Of a DNA stretch of 64,000 nucleotides, positions 54,403 through 64,000 are shown one piece after another; the stretch's first letter is position 1, and every line of letters begins with the position of its first letter. The notes below the pieces were generated by a model. It worked only from the letters and a program-made list of their open reading frames with translations, was not told where the DNA came from and searched no databases. The DNA comes from Panicum virgatum (Eukaryota > Streptophyta > Magnoliopsida > Poales > Poaceae). The position numbers and the translations under genes are program-made. Location of the stretch: contig NC_053149.1 in the NCBI RefSeq assembly GCF_016808335.1, positions 33,322,087-33,386,086 of the forward strand, read 5' to 3'.

Positions 54403-56764
54403 CTAAGGAAGGAACACTGTGGTGCTATCACCCCTACACTTGCTGGATTCTCCCCTAGGAGAAGAATGCTTGGGTTGACGCGGAGGTGAACTTGGTTCTT
54501 TTTTTAGTGGACGATCTTTTGGAATAGCCTTTGTGTACTTGTCCAGTAGCTGAGCAAACGTGAGCTTCTGCTTTGTAAAACTCCCATGCACCTTTGACTC
54601 ATTAACCTTCCTAGTACCTTCTTCCTGGCGCTTAGGCTTGAAAGTTCTGGGTCGGCTTTTCGCCTGACCGGTTGAGGCGATCAGTCTAATCGGTCGTGCC
54701 TGGGCAGCAGACCGACTCGTGTCTCGTGAGGAAGTCTCTTGCCCCTCTGGCCTTGAAGCTTTGATAGTGATCTTTAGTGACTCCTCTCCATCAGGAGTCT
54801 TCTCCATCGTCACTTCCCTAGTCTGAATCTTGTCATTGACATTTTTCGGCCTTGGCTCACCAATGACAACATTTTTTCCTTTTGCTCCTTCGGCTTGTTC
54901 CGGCCGAATGAGTACCTTGACATTATCCAAATCAATTGTAGGGACAGGGAATGACGCCTTGTCATCTTTCACCTCATGCATTGCCAATCGTCCTTCACTA
55001 ATGGCCGATTGGATTTTTCGACGAAAGATATTGCAATCATTAGTTGCATGAGAAAAAGTATTATGCCACTTGTAATATGCATGCCGCTTTAGCTCCTCAA
55101 GCGACGGTATGGCATGAGACAACTTGATGTTTCCACTTCTAAGCAATTCATCAAATATATGATCACACTTAGAAACATCAAATGTGAAACAAACTTGTTC
55201 TTGCCGATTCTTTGGAATCGGCTTAAGCGATGAACAAGAACATAACTTAGCTTATGATGGCCATATGAATTCAGCAACTTCCTTTTTCTCATCGTCCGAA
55301 TCAGATTTACAATCAACATGTATGGACTAATTAGTATTATGGGCATCTTTTGGGTTCTGGAATCTAAATTCTAAACCCAATACTTTCATGTGCAAATAAT
55401 TAACATTGTGGTACTCAAAGCCTTCGAGTTCTTTTTTTCAAATAAGAACGCAAACCATCAAAAGCCAAATCAGCCAATTCCTTTTCGAAAACTATTAAAT
55501 TGAAGCATCGGTTTTTTATATCTTTAAACCTTCGGAAGTAATCCAAAGCAGGCTCATCTTGCCCTTGCCTAACCGATGTCAAATCCGACAGCTGAGCTTC
55601 ATTGTCCCCATTATAAAATCGATCATGAAACCAAGATTCCAATTGATTCCAAGATTGAATAGAATTCGGGGCCAATGAAGAAAACCAAGAAAAAGTGGTT
55701 CCAGTCAAAGATAATGAAAATAAGCGAATGCGCAAAGCCTCATGGAAACCAGCTTTTCCCAGTTGTAAGATATATTGGTCAATGTGCTTCCAAGGTGCTC
55801 TATTATCATCACCACTAAATTTCACAAAATTAGGAACACACCAACCAGCAGGAAAAGAAACCAAATCAAGTTCAGCAGGATATGGCTTTTGGTATAATGT
55901 AGAATTACATATATCCACACCAAATTTGGTTTTCATCGCACTAGCCGAATCTTCTTTTAACCTAGAGGGATCAGCTTCGCATCTACCACTCGTGGATGCT
56001 TGTGCTGCAAAAGTAAGACGATGTTCTATAGGATCATCTTGTACCATCGTCTGAACCGAACTTATCGGTGCATGCCCCGCAGAATTTCCATCTACATTAA
56101 CAAAAATTGGTTCGTGAAGAAAACCAGATTCTTGTGAAGAAGACGGATGCACACAATTTGTCAGCTCATTGGTTCGGCTAAGGATTGCCGAACAAGGAGT
56201 AGACGTGTTCGGTGTAGATGTTACTGGGCTGACCACCGATGCACTGGTCTGACCGGTCTGTTGGACCAGTCCGATTGGTCCAGCCATGTTTGGCTGTGAC
56301 GCTCGCGGTAGTAGTGTTTGCCCTTTATAGTAGTTCATCGGCATGGCATACGATGCTTCTTGGGCAGATGCTGGCGTAGCCGATGAACTAACAATTTGGA
56401 AAGAACAATTATCATCTATAGATTTGCCTTTTTTCATGTTGTCTAATTGATCTTTTAAATCATTCATGGGCTTATATATATCAGCAATCTTCTGATCCAT
56501 AATAGATGATAATTGGCTAAACAAGTCGGAAGATGAAGTGCTTACATCGCTTATTACCTCGACTTGCTTATTCTTGAGCGTGAAGGAGGGCATCACGAAG
56601 TCTTGAACCCTCGTGACCTGGCCTTGTTGATTATTCTTGAATCCCTTCAAGAATTGTGCTTTGACGTGCTTCCTAAACACCAAGTAATCTTGGTGCTCCT
56701 CCTCGCTGAGTTCCTCGATAGATGTGGAGATGTTGCCTTCGTCGAGGTCAGTGATGACGCCCAT
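54403..56764 (-). pseudogene. Gypsy gag (Tat-like), frameshifted
   Basis: It starts at ATG 56,764 (MGVITDLDEG). Residues about 300-449 are the retrotransposon gag domain: 'AELDLVSFPAGWCVPNFVKF', 'IRLFSLSLTGTTFSWFSSLA', 'SWNQLESWFHDRFYNGDNEA', 'LSDLTSVRQGQDEPALDYFR' and 'ADLAFDGLRSYLK'. A run of T (55,432-55,438) shifts the frame; the gene continues past it with 'HMKVLGLEFRFQNPKDAHN' and from 55,146 'HAYYKWHNTFSHATNDCNIF', the modified end of gag. An ACCGGT cluster (56,246-56,285) lies inside the variable N-terminal half. Gag forms the virus-like particle. Confidence 0.88.
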
Positions 56765-56837
56765 CTTCTTTGAGAACTAGATTAGATCGGTTTAAAAAAC
56801 CAGATTAATCTGTCCCCAGCGGAGTCGCCAAAAAGTG
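56765..56837 (-). other. Gypsy leader with primer-binding site
   Basis: Inside the LTR the minus strand reads cactttttGGCGACTCCGCTGGGGA (key part GGCGACTCCGCTGGGGA, about 56,813-56,829), the place and kind of sequence expected for a tRNA primer site. The tRNA is not assigned. Confidence 0.6.
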
Positions 56838-57555
56838 TGTTGGCACAAAATCCAGTCACACACTCAAATGCGCTAGAACGCGCATTGATCATCGACACGA
56901 TCTTCACCAACGGGTTCCCTGTGCACAGACTGGTCAGACCGGTTAGGGCAACTGGTCAGACCGGTTCTATAGAGAACGCCGCGAAGACCTAAAACCTCGA
57001 GCTCGGGAGGGACCCCGTCGGAGCTCGTGGATCTAGGGTTGGTCTGAGTTCGGCATGCCACTCAGAACATCCTCGAACGCCGTAGAGACGAGCAAAGAAC
57101 AGCAGATGGGGTTGGAAAAGCTAGGGTTTAGAGATAAAAAGTAGGGTATGAGTTGTTGAATCGATTGGGATTACCCTCAATCGGCCGTGGCCCTTCATAT
57201 ATATAGGGTGGGGAGGTCTGTACCCGTTATGAGTCGGAACCATATCTAATCCCGTGTCAAAATACAACTCCTAACTCGGATTGGGCATTTCGGACCGGTC
57301 TGACCGCCCTGGATCGGTCTGACCGGTCAGACTGGGGTGCAGGTCTTCCAGGAGGCATAACTCCCTCATCCAGACTCCAAATTGGACGTTCTATATATGC
57401 ATTTCGATTGTATCGACGAGATCTATGCAATGGTGGAGTCCAACTGGCAATTTGACAAACTTGACTAGACCGGACTGACTGGTTTATAGGAGTATCTGAT
57501 CGGTCTGCCCAGATTGTCTAGAAAATATTCATCGTGCCAATTTTGGGTGTCAACA
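56838..57555 (-). repeat. Gypsy 5' LTR (right)
   Basis: 718 bp, TGTTGGCAC...GTGTCAACA. The minus-strand TATATATA box is at 57,198-57,205. ACCGGT clusters lie 88-130 bp upstream of it (57,293-57,335), further upstream (57,467-57,505) and downstream (56,930-56,968). The next 5 bases (57,556-57,560, CCTCG) are the target duplication. Confidence 0.93.
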
Positions 57556-57905
57556 CCTCGCCTCTGCCATCTCGCGCATCAGCTTCGTGTTCGCCTGCTC
57601 CAGCTACCGCCAGTGCGCCCGCTCCACGATGAGCTCCTCCTTGAGGGCGGCGACAGCATGGCTAGCCATATCCTGCACACGGGCCCTCCAGGACGCCTTG
57701 TCCTTGGCCCTCTCTGTCGCAGCCTTGGTTTTATGGGCCCGCCGTCAGCACCGGAATCCTAGGCGCGTGAGGTGGCCATGAGGACCGCGGTGAGGAGCTC
57801 CTTCTAGTCGGCGGCCTCGTGCTGGAGTCGCTTAGCGCGGGCACGCAGTGTGGCGGCATCGCGGCTCGAGCCAGGAGGCAAAGTTCGGTCTCCATCCAGG
57901 CACAT
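57556..57905 (-). pseudogene. Captured BRANCHLESS TRICHOME-like coiled-coil gene, N-terminal part
   Basis: The minus strand reads 'RDAATLRARAKRLQHEAAD', a stop-broken stretch, then 'ARVQDMASHAVAALKEELIV' and 'LEQANTKLMREMAEAR'. These join across the gypsy element to 'SSAKQQVQSYDMELKARELM' at 40,438 or 10,134. In the plant family the matching order is coiled coil, KLxxELAExK, then KARELIEEVCDEL, so the gene is one locus split by the insertion. Stops and frame changes show it is dead. Confidence 0.6.
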
Positions 57906-59335
57906 GATATAATCTTAATAGTATAAATGAATTAAAGAGCATTACTTGAAAACTTATTCGAAACGTATATAAAAAAATATATCAGGTATACCTAATATAG
58001 CATTGCTTTGCTAAGCCTATGTTTCCCTTCTCTTATTCTCAAGAGTCAATTTATTACAAATATTTGATGATAAAACTTTGATGCATGTTGTGATGGAGTT
58101 GTGATGATGAATTGAAGCTCGGAAGATCTGCTATTAATTCTTCAAAATAGAGTTGCATGTTCCCAATTAACATCTACACTATACTAATGATAAGAATGTA
58201 ACAAATCATGTTCTTTTCTATTTATTTTCTTCTTTTGTTTATTTCTCTTGTTGTTTTCTTCTCTTTCTTATTTCTCTCCTTCTATTTCTATTTTCCTTTC
58301 TTTTTCCTAATCCTTTGTATCCATTTATTTATCAATTCTCTCTCTTTCTTTCTTTCCAGATTACAAATCTCATGTACATAATCTTTGTTTGAGTTTATAT
58401 TTTATCATTCTTATAATTTGTATCAACCATGTTTGTTTCTTTCATAAGATATTAGTAGATCTATACATAGTTACCTATTACTATAGTACCAAACTATTTG
58501 ATCACAATTAAGAGCGAGCCATGCTTAATTTATATTAATTTATTTGTATGGTGGACTCATAAGTTGGGGGTGTGAAACAATTTATTTCCTTTATATGCTA
58601 AGTTGTTTATCACATGTATATATACTTATAAAAATATATTTTTTCAATGTAGATGTATTTGTTCTTCATATAAAATTATTTATCTACATGTAACTAATTT
58701 ATTTACAAATGCATAATCATATGTTCACTTTGAACCTAAATACTGGTTGATATTTATTTCTATTCTTTATTATATACAATTAAATGTTGGTGATATTTAA
58801 TATTTTTTTTGTAGTATATTATTATTTGGTCGCCAAGTTTAACTGTTTTATATAAAATATTTATTTCCAATAGCTAAAATTAATTATTTAGTGTAAATAA
58901 TATTTTTAAAATATTATGCAAACATAGGTAACTGGTTCTTGTTTTAAATATTTTGTCATAAAAAATAATGGTGCAATTCAAATTTAATTTGGATATTTAA
59001 TTTGATAGTTATAGTTTTTTAGTTTTGAATTTGCATCGTTCTCCTGTTAGTTAAACTATCATCTTGTTGTACGCGTGGAAACAGTTCTGCAGCTGGGTTG
59101 ATGACGGCCCATCGTAGCGTGGTTCTGCAGTTGTGCTCATGATTTCCCATCTAATATATCCTCCTGGTATGTGGAATTATCACGTAAAGTGACCGCACCC
59201 GAGCCCCATCTGTTTCTTTTTCCCGTCGTGGGATAGTCACAGTTTAGGACCCATCAGTCAAGCTGAACCCATTTCACGCTAATTATGATCCCAGAGCGAT
59301 TGTGTGGCCAATCCTTCCGTGTCTAGCATATCATG
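57906..59335. other. AT-rich DNA without recognisable genes
   Basis: A 1.4-kb stretch of high AT content. It should contain the 5' end of the minus-strand Helitron, which I could not place. There is a pyrimidine-rich tract at 58,200-58,360 and no open frame of note. Confidence 0.5.
58200..58360. repeat. Polypyrimidine tract
   Basis: About 160 bp that are nearly all T and C on the plus strand (ttcttctctttcttatttct style). Simple-sequence in nature; no further meaning seen. Confidence 0.7.
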
Positions 59336-59611
59336 GGTCTTGTTTGGATTCATGGGTTATTTTTTATCCCTCCCTCAAATAGCCCAAATAACTCTACAGG
59401 GAGTCAAACAGGTGGGTTATTTTGTGGCTATTTAAAAATAACTCATCAACAAAAATTATCCCTTCAAGAGGTGATATTTGGGTTATTTTTGAGTGGGGTC
59501 CACTACAGCAAGAGAGAGATAGTGGGGCTGCAATGATTGGAAAAGTGCATTAAATGCCAATTAACCTTTTGATCCAAAAAATAACTCTAGAATAGTTCTC
59601 CAAACAGGGTT
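59336..59611. mobile_element. MITE-like element (276 bp)
   Basis: It begins GGTCTTGTTTGGA and ends TCCAAACAGGGTT, imperfect inverted ends of about 13 bp that extend further inward (ggttatttttt...aaaaaataact). ATG flanks both sides (59,333-59,335 and 59,612-59,614). Size, ends and AT content fit a Tourist-like MITE, but ATG is not the usual TWA duplication, so the family is uncertain. Confidence 0.45.
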
Positions 59612-59839
59612 ATGGTCATGGTGCACGGAGCCTCGAAGCTTGTCTAGGCCTTCAGAACCTGCTGCGCAGTACCATAGGTCACGGGCTTACCTAGAATGAC
59701 CTGGTGTCACGCTGAGAGCAGCGCGCAGCCGTGAAACGCGGACAAGGCCGGAGGGGGCACCAATCTTTAAGAAACCCGATGTATGGAAAGTATCATGAAG
59801 TGGCAGGGTCAAATTCAATGATGCCCTGATGCTATTTAA

Positions 59840-60938
59840 GAGCAACTCCAACAGATTCTTCAAATCAAACTCTCTATATTCACTTTTAGCTAATCATTTA
59901 CCAAACTATTAGCTCTACAAAAGGTGGGGAATCCAAAAGAGTAGGCAAATCTTGCTCTTCATACGCCTGACGTGTGGGACCTTTGCTTTGGATTTTATTT
60001 TTTTCACCCAGACCTAGTCTAACCCATGTATTTCCCACTCTGCAGGTGGGGCTGGGCCAAGGCACAAGGCCAACTGGCTGCCGGCGGGGCTGCCACCACC
60101 GTGAAGAGGAGCTTTGCGCCAATCTGTTGGGGTGCTCGGCGGTGGTGGGTGACTAGCGGAGGTAGGGGCGCGGTGTGGGGATAGCGACGGGCCGACGACG
60201 GCCATGGCGAGAAGGTCGGCGGCGGCCATGGCGAGGCCGCAGGAGTCGGTGGCGGCCATGGCTATGGTGCGGGGAGGTCGGCGTCGGCGCCGCGGAGCTC
60301 CCGGCGGAGGGAATCGGTCGGCGGCCCCACACCGTGACCGAATTTAACGCCGACGCGGCGGAGTTCAACTCAGCCATGGCTTCTGGCAGTCTGCGCGGCT
60401 TCCGGGGAGGTCGTCGACGGGGCCGGCCTCGTGGAGGAGCGGCAGGCTCGTGGACGTCTTCGGCTCCGGTAGCTTTGGCCCGCGGCGAAGGAAGCGGCGC
60501 TGCGGCTTCAGCTACGATGGCGCACTCGCCGCCGTCGACTCGGAGTCCGGCGGCCATGGCGAGGGCGCGGGGAGGTCGGCGGTGGCCATGGTGAGGGCGC
60601 AGGTACTGCGGCAGCTCCGCCGCGCACGAGCTCGGCCACCGCAAGTACCCCGCCGCGCACGCACTCCGCCGCTGCAAGCTAGCTCTGGCCGCCGCTGCGA
60701 GCTGGACGGGGTGAGGCGGAGCGCGAAGGGGGAATCCGGCGAGGGAATGGTGGGAGCGCGCGCGAGCGAAGAAGAGATGGAGAGCGAGGGCTGCTCGGAG
60801 AAGAAAGCGAGGCGGGGGGAGAGAATAGCGATGATGATAGCGACGGAAGGAGATAAAGAGTCTGTTCGACGCCGGTTTCTGCTCTTCCTCTTTTTTTTAC
60901 CGATCCAAATACATATACCGATTCTGTTGGACATGCTC
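59840..60938. mobile_element. PIF/Harbinger-like element carrying GC-rich sequence
   Basis: Ends GAGCAACTCCAACAGATTC and GATTCTGTTGGACATGCTC form imperfect inverted repeats; both sides have TAA (59,837-59,839 and 60,939-60,941), the typical 3-bp PIF/Harbinger duplication. The interior (about 60,050-60,800) is very GC-rich with 'ggcggccatggcgag' repeats and open frames on both strands (140-175 codons), which I take as composition-driven pieces of a captured gene or promoter. No transposase. Confidence 0.65.
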
Positions 60939-60973
60939 TAAGTAGATAAGGCTACAATGTACTTTTGTGTATC

Positions 60974-61004
60974 ATCCGTAATGATGCACGGATATAGTTG
61001 CTAG
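60974..61004 (+). mobile_element. Helitron 3' terminus, plus strand
   Basis: Hairpin ATCCGT (60,974-60,979), loop, ACGGAT (60,988-60,993), then ATAGTTG, CTAG (61,001-61,004) and T. It matches the Helitron 3' rule. The stem is 6 bp and less GC-rich than usual. The body and 5' end upstream were not defined. Confidence 0.55.
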
Positions 61005-61769
61005 TAAGAATTAATGGGTCCTTTCATGCTCTTATGCGTAGATCGTGCAGATCGAAGAGCCATGCTGGCCTATCCATCACTACTACAAAATCTATTTGTA
61101 GCAACACTCCAATTTTTCCAGAAACGGACCAAAATATCACCCATTTTTAAAAATGTGACATGGTACTGTAGCAATCGAGCCACCCCAGAAAATCCATTGG
61201 CGGCTAAGGGGTGAGCCGCCCCTAAAAAATAACTTTGTAGGGGCGGTTCATGCATTTATGTATTCTGAAATAATTATAAATATGAGATCTATTAATGTGC
61301 GAAAGTATTTGTATTTGATCACGCCTTACTGAAATTTGATTTTAATATTTTTCTTATGTTTTATATATCACAATATCGTCATATTTTTTTGAAGTGTTTT
61401 GCTATTTTTTAATGTGTTTTACTATTTTTATGAATTAAATAATTTTTGACTTTGCAAAAGGATTTGTAGGGGCGGGTCTGGGCCTCACCCGCCCCTACAA
61501 ACACCGGCTGGGTTGGGCTGCCGAACCAGCCCCCTCCCGGCTCGAGACGTTTGGAAGTCTGAACGTCTTCAGCCCAGCCGCCCCCCCCCCCACACCCACC
61601 CACCCACCACCGACGTTAGGACGTCCGAACGTCTCGCCGCCGGACACCCTTCATAAACAAATTAATATTTGAGAATTATATTTTTAGGGGCGAGAGAGGA
61701 CCCCACCCGCCCCTACAAATGGATTTGTAGGCGCGCGGGCGATCCACTCATCCGCCCCTACAAATATTT

Positions 61770-62640
61770 TTAATTTTTTTTCACAAAATTCATTTAATTC
61801 AAATAAAACAGCAAAATATTTCAAAAAAATAAATTTTTTACCATTAGCATGTAATGACTTGTAGAACTATTTGAAAATACGAAAAATACAATTCAACATA
61901 TTTAGTCATTAATAGTGTCGAAAACACAAAGTTAGCTTTGAGTTGTATAAGATAGTAGTGTGACTTAGGTACTCATTGTGGTTTCAACACTTTTATTCAC
62001 TAGATACACTGCAATGTTATTTTGATATTTTTTTATGTTCTACATTTCACAATATGCTTATGGTAAAAATTTCACAATTTTTTGATGTGCTTTACTATTT
62101 TTAATGAATTAACTAATTTTTCGATTGTATTTGAAAAAATATTTGTAGAGGCGGGTTAGGGGGCTCACCTGCCCCTACAAATCGATTTTCAGGGGCGGAT
62201 GAGGGGTGACCCACCCCTATAATTGGCATTTTATGGGCGGTTCACCCCCTCACCCGCCCCTAAAAATAATTTTCAAATTTGTTCTATAAATTTATTTAAT
62301 TTAGACAAATAGCAAAACATGTCAAAAAAGTCAAAAGTTTAGCATAAGCCTATGGTGATCTATAGAACTAGAAAAACATTAAAAACATATTTTAGTGTAT
62401 ATAATGATAATAAGTGTGGAAACCACAAACTAAGTCTTGAGTTGTATGAGATATTAGAGTGGGTCACTTATACATTATGGTTTCACACTCTTAACCATTA
62501 TATACACTTTATATACACTGAAATATAGTTTTAATATTTTTTCTAGTTCTATAGATAATAGGCTAATGCTTTTCACTTTTTTTTATTTGTTTTTCTTTTT
62601 CTGAACTAAATGAATTTTCAAAATAAATTTGAAAATTATT
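61770..62640. repeat. Imperfect direct repeat inside the CACTA element
   Basis: Two AT-rich blocks (about 61,770-62,140 and 62,270-62,640) run in parallel: 'aaatagcaaaacatgtcaaaaa'-like starts, a 'ttgagttgtatgagata' word, 'cattatggtttcacactctt', 'ttctacatt' and 'tgaattaactaattttt'. A third, shorter match is at 61,265-61,460. They separate the GC-rich subterminal blocks, so the element grew by internal duplication. Confidence 0.65.
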
Positions 62641-62689
62641 TGTAGGGGGTGAGGGCGTCGACCGCCCCTAAAAATGTAGGGGGTCCACG

Positions 62690-63590
62690 TGATGGGCAAA
62701 TCTTTCAGGTATTGGCTACAGAATGGTCACGCGGATCGGCTGGCCCACAACCCCTCACTCTCTTTCCTATCTCATCAGTTTCTCCCCCATCTCTTTCTCT
62801 CTCATTCCGCAGCAACATCCCTTCCCTCCCTCCCTCCCTGTCCCATGCCGCAGCCACCTCTTCTCCCCATATTCCTTCCCTGCAGGGCGTTGTTGCTTGG
62901 CCCGAGGAGGAGTTGCCACGGCGGTGGCGCGGGTGCGACGTGCGGGAGGAGCGGCGGCGCAGCGCACGGGCGGAGTTACGGCGTGGCGGCAGCCAGCGGC
63001 AGCGGCACAGGGCTACGTCGGCTCGGCGCGGGGACCGCGTGTCGCCCGTAGACGGCCTGCGGCGGCAGGACTGCGGACTGCCGGCGTGGGTGGCTCTGCG
63101 GCAGGTGGGTGCTCGACTACGGCTGCTACCTGTGATTCGAGGTGAGCTGCATGTCCACAGGGGCATGTGACGAGGCGCAGAAAAGTTCTCATCATCAGGT
63201 AGAAGCTAGCACTCTGAGTAGTAGCTCATTCTACTCTACCAATGCACAATTTTAAATTGCAGATGAAGACCATGCAATACTCCCCGGCGGTGGCGTGGGC
63301 AGCGGCGGCGCCACGAGGCATGGGGAGCGGCGGGGGCGCACGCGTGGGAAGCACCGGCGGCGCACGACGACTCGGCTCGGGACGCATTGGCGACGCACGA
63401 GCGCACGGGAAGGGGCCTACCGAGGCGTGGCGCGGCCTCCTGCGACACAGTGCGGCTGCCGGTGAGGCGTGATCTGCTACGGCGGGGCGCGGGCGTGGCG
63501 GCCGGCGGAGCGCGGGCACGGCTGCCGGCGAAGCGTGATCTGCTACGGCGGGGCGCAGCCTGCTCTCGTTGCTTTTTTTTTTGTTTTTTA
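62690..63590. pseudogene. Captured GC-rich gene sequence in the CACTA element
   Basis: A pyrimidine-rich leader-like stretch (62,750-62,880, 'ctccctccctccctg') is followed by GC-rich sequence with open frames in all phases on both strands, up to 173 codons. 'cggcgaagcgtgatctgctacggcggggcgc' is repeated in 63,460-63,560 (period about 70 bp). None of the frames shows a family I recognise. It looks like a promoter and first exon of a GC-rich grass gene captured by the transposon. Confidence 0.45.
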
Positions 63591-63956
63591 ATCAGTTTCT
63601 AGAGACAGGTGAAGGCATCACCTCTCCAAAAAAATGAGTTTGTAGGGGCGGATGAGGGGTGAACCGGTATTTTCAAGAGCGGGTAACGTACTCGCCCCTA
63701 CAAACTGCTATTTTTAGCTGCAGAAAATAAGGACGAGTGCGACATCCGCTCTTATAATATCTTTTTACCCACCTCTACAAACTATTTATGTAGTAGTGCA
63801 TGTCGTCCTGCATGTCATGGGAGCCAATTGCTTCAATCGTTGTGCTACCGACCTCTTGCATGACCATCTGAGCGTTTGTGTGTTGACGCAGCGTATCGAT
63901 GGGTCAGCCGACCCTCGCTCACTGTCAACTGCCATGTCCTTACAGTACCTCCAAGC

Positions 63957-64000
63957 TACTCCCTCCGCCTCTAAAAAAAAATGCAACTCTCGCGAGAAGT
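63957..64000 (+). mobile_element. Start of a Stowaway-type MITE
   Basis: TA followed by CTCCCTCCGCCTC (63,959 on), the typical Stowaway/Tc1-mariner terminus of grasses (CTCCCTCCGTCC). The rest lies beyond the window. Confidence 0.7.

Larger units (their letters stand above)
40439..57555 (-). mobile_element. Gypsy element, end to end, internally deleted and split by copia
   Basis: LTRs lie at 40,439-41,148 and 56,838-57,555. Flanking bases are CATCG (left) and CCTCG (right); copy A has CCTCG on the left, so the duplication was CCTCG. Minus-strand order: LTR, primer site, gag (56,764-54,403), linker (54,225-53,689), end of reverse transcriptase (53,300-53,159), copia insertion, RNase H (42,823-42,163), integrase (41,694-41,297), polypurine tract, LTR. 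Protease and most of the reverse transcriptase are missing, so it is non-autonomous. LTR divergence is about 7-8% by eye, mostly transitions. Confidence 0.9.
61078..63798. mobile_element. CACTA transposon, complete ends, non-autonomous
   Basis: It starts CACTACTACAAAATC (61,078) and ends TATGTAGTAGTG (63,798). A 3-bp target duplication CAT flanks it (61,075-61,077 and 63,799-63,801). It is 2,721 bp long. Subterminal 'ggggcgggt' blocks in both orientations occur near both ends and also at 61,460-61,760 and 62,140-62,280. There is no transposase. The 5' start (TTTGTAGCAACACTCC) matches the element at 34,785, so it is the same family. The interior has a direct repeat (61,770-62,640) and captured GC-rich sequence (62,690-63,590). 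Confidence 0.92.

Noticed and set aside
59336..59611. Secure Tourist MITE call
   Set aside because: The inverted ends are imperfect and the putative ATG duplication is not the usual TWA, so it is listed only with low confidence.
60153..60677. 174-codon minus and 139-codon plus frames
   Set aside because: Both lie on the same GC-rich repeats inside a PIF/Harbinger-like element, with Arg/Pro/Ala bias in all phases; not supported as genes.
62649..63170. 173-codon plus frame and counterparts in other phases
   Set aside because: It begins in CACTA subterminal repeat, runs through a pyrimidine tract, and no family is recognisable; kept only as captured sequence.

Overview
The window is a block of nested and duplicated transposable elements from a plant nuclear genome, almost certainly a grass. 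The evidence is the mix of families: a copia LTR of the BARE/Angela type, Tat-like gypsy elements, copia with an initiator-Met primer site, CACTA elements with 'GGGGCGGGT' subterminal repeats, Helitrons with captured genes, and GC-rich captured gene pieces. I see no intact host gene, no rRNA or tRNA gene and no CRISPR array. All coding regions are retroelement or transposon genes, mostly broken, or captured host-gene fragments. Many open frames in the GC-rich parts are artefacts of base composition.

Layout. (1) Copy A, 1-11,011: LINE ORF1 start, a PLATZ gene fragment, a long solo LTR (2,335-4,944), a CACTA fragment carrying an unknown spliced gene (5,015-7,115), the 3' part of a minus-strand Helitron with captured gene pieces (7,890-10,134) and one gypsy LTR (10,135-10,865). 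(2) Spacer, 11,012-24,934: a plus-strand Helitron 3' end (11,281), a Tat-like gypsy element with an antisense gene and a 123-bp tandem array (11,282-17,411), a copia gag fragment (17,412-19,028) and the bulk of a dead LINE (19,029-25,685), itself split by a solo copia LTR (22,320-23,628). (3) Copy B, about 24,935-41,294: the same order as copy A, but with 4.7 kb more (a gypsy LTR remnant, a decayed CACTA, a 2.7-kb solo LTR) and a 1,152-bp tandem duplication. (4) In copy B the gypsy element is complete end to end (40,439-57,555) and is split by a 10.3-kb copia element with perfect TSDs (42,824-53,153). (5) The right flank, 57,556-64,000, holds the rest of the captured coiled-coil gene, AT-rich DNA, a MITE, a gene-carrying PIF/Harbinger-like element, another Helitron 3' end, a non-autonomous CACTA (61,078-63,798) and the start of a Stowaway MITE.

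Insertion order can be read from TSDs. The Helitron with its captured gene came first, gypsy inserted into it (TSD CCTCG), and copia inserted into gypsy (TSD GGAAC). By eye the gypsy LTRs differ about 7-8% and the copia LTRs about 3%, which agrees with this order.

The most unusual signals are these. A 9-bp-period motif built on ACCGGT with CTG/CAG spacers recurs in at least 25 clusters across unrelated retroelements, and in two unrelated LTR types it sits just upstream of the TATA box. The copia element carries gag plus a separate 431-codon ORF but no recognisable pol. Telomere repeats patch a deletion inside its gag gene. The Tat-like element pairs an antisense multi-exon gene with a tandem array.
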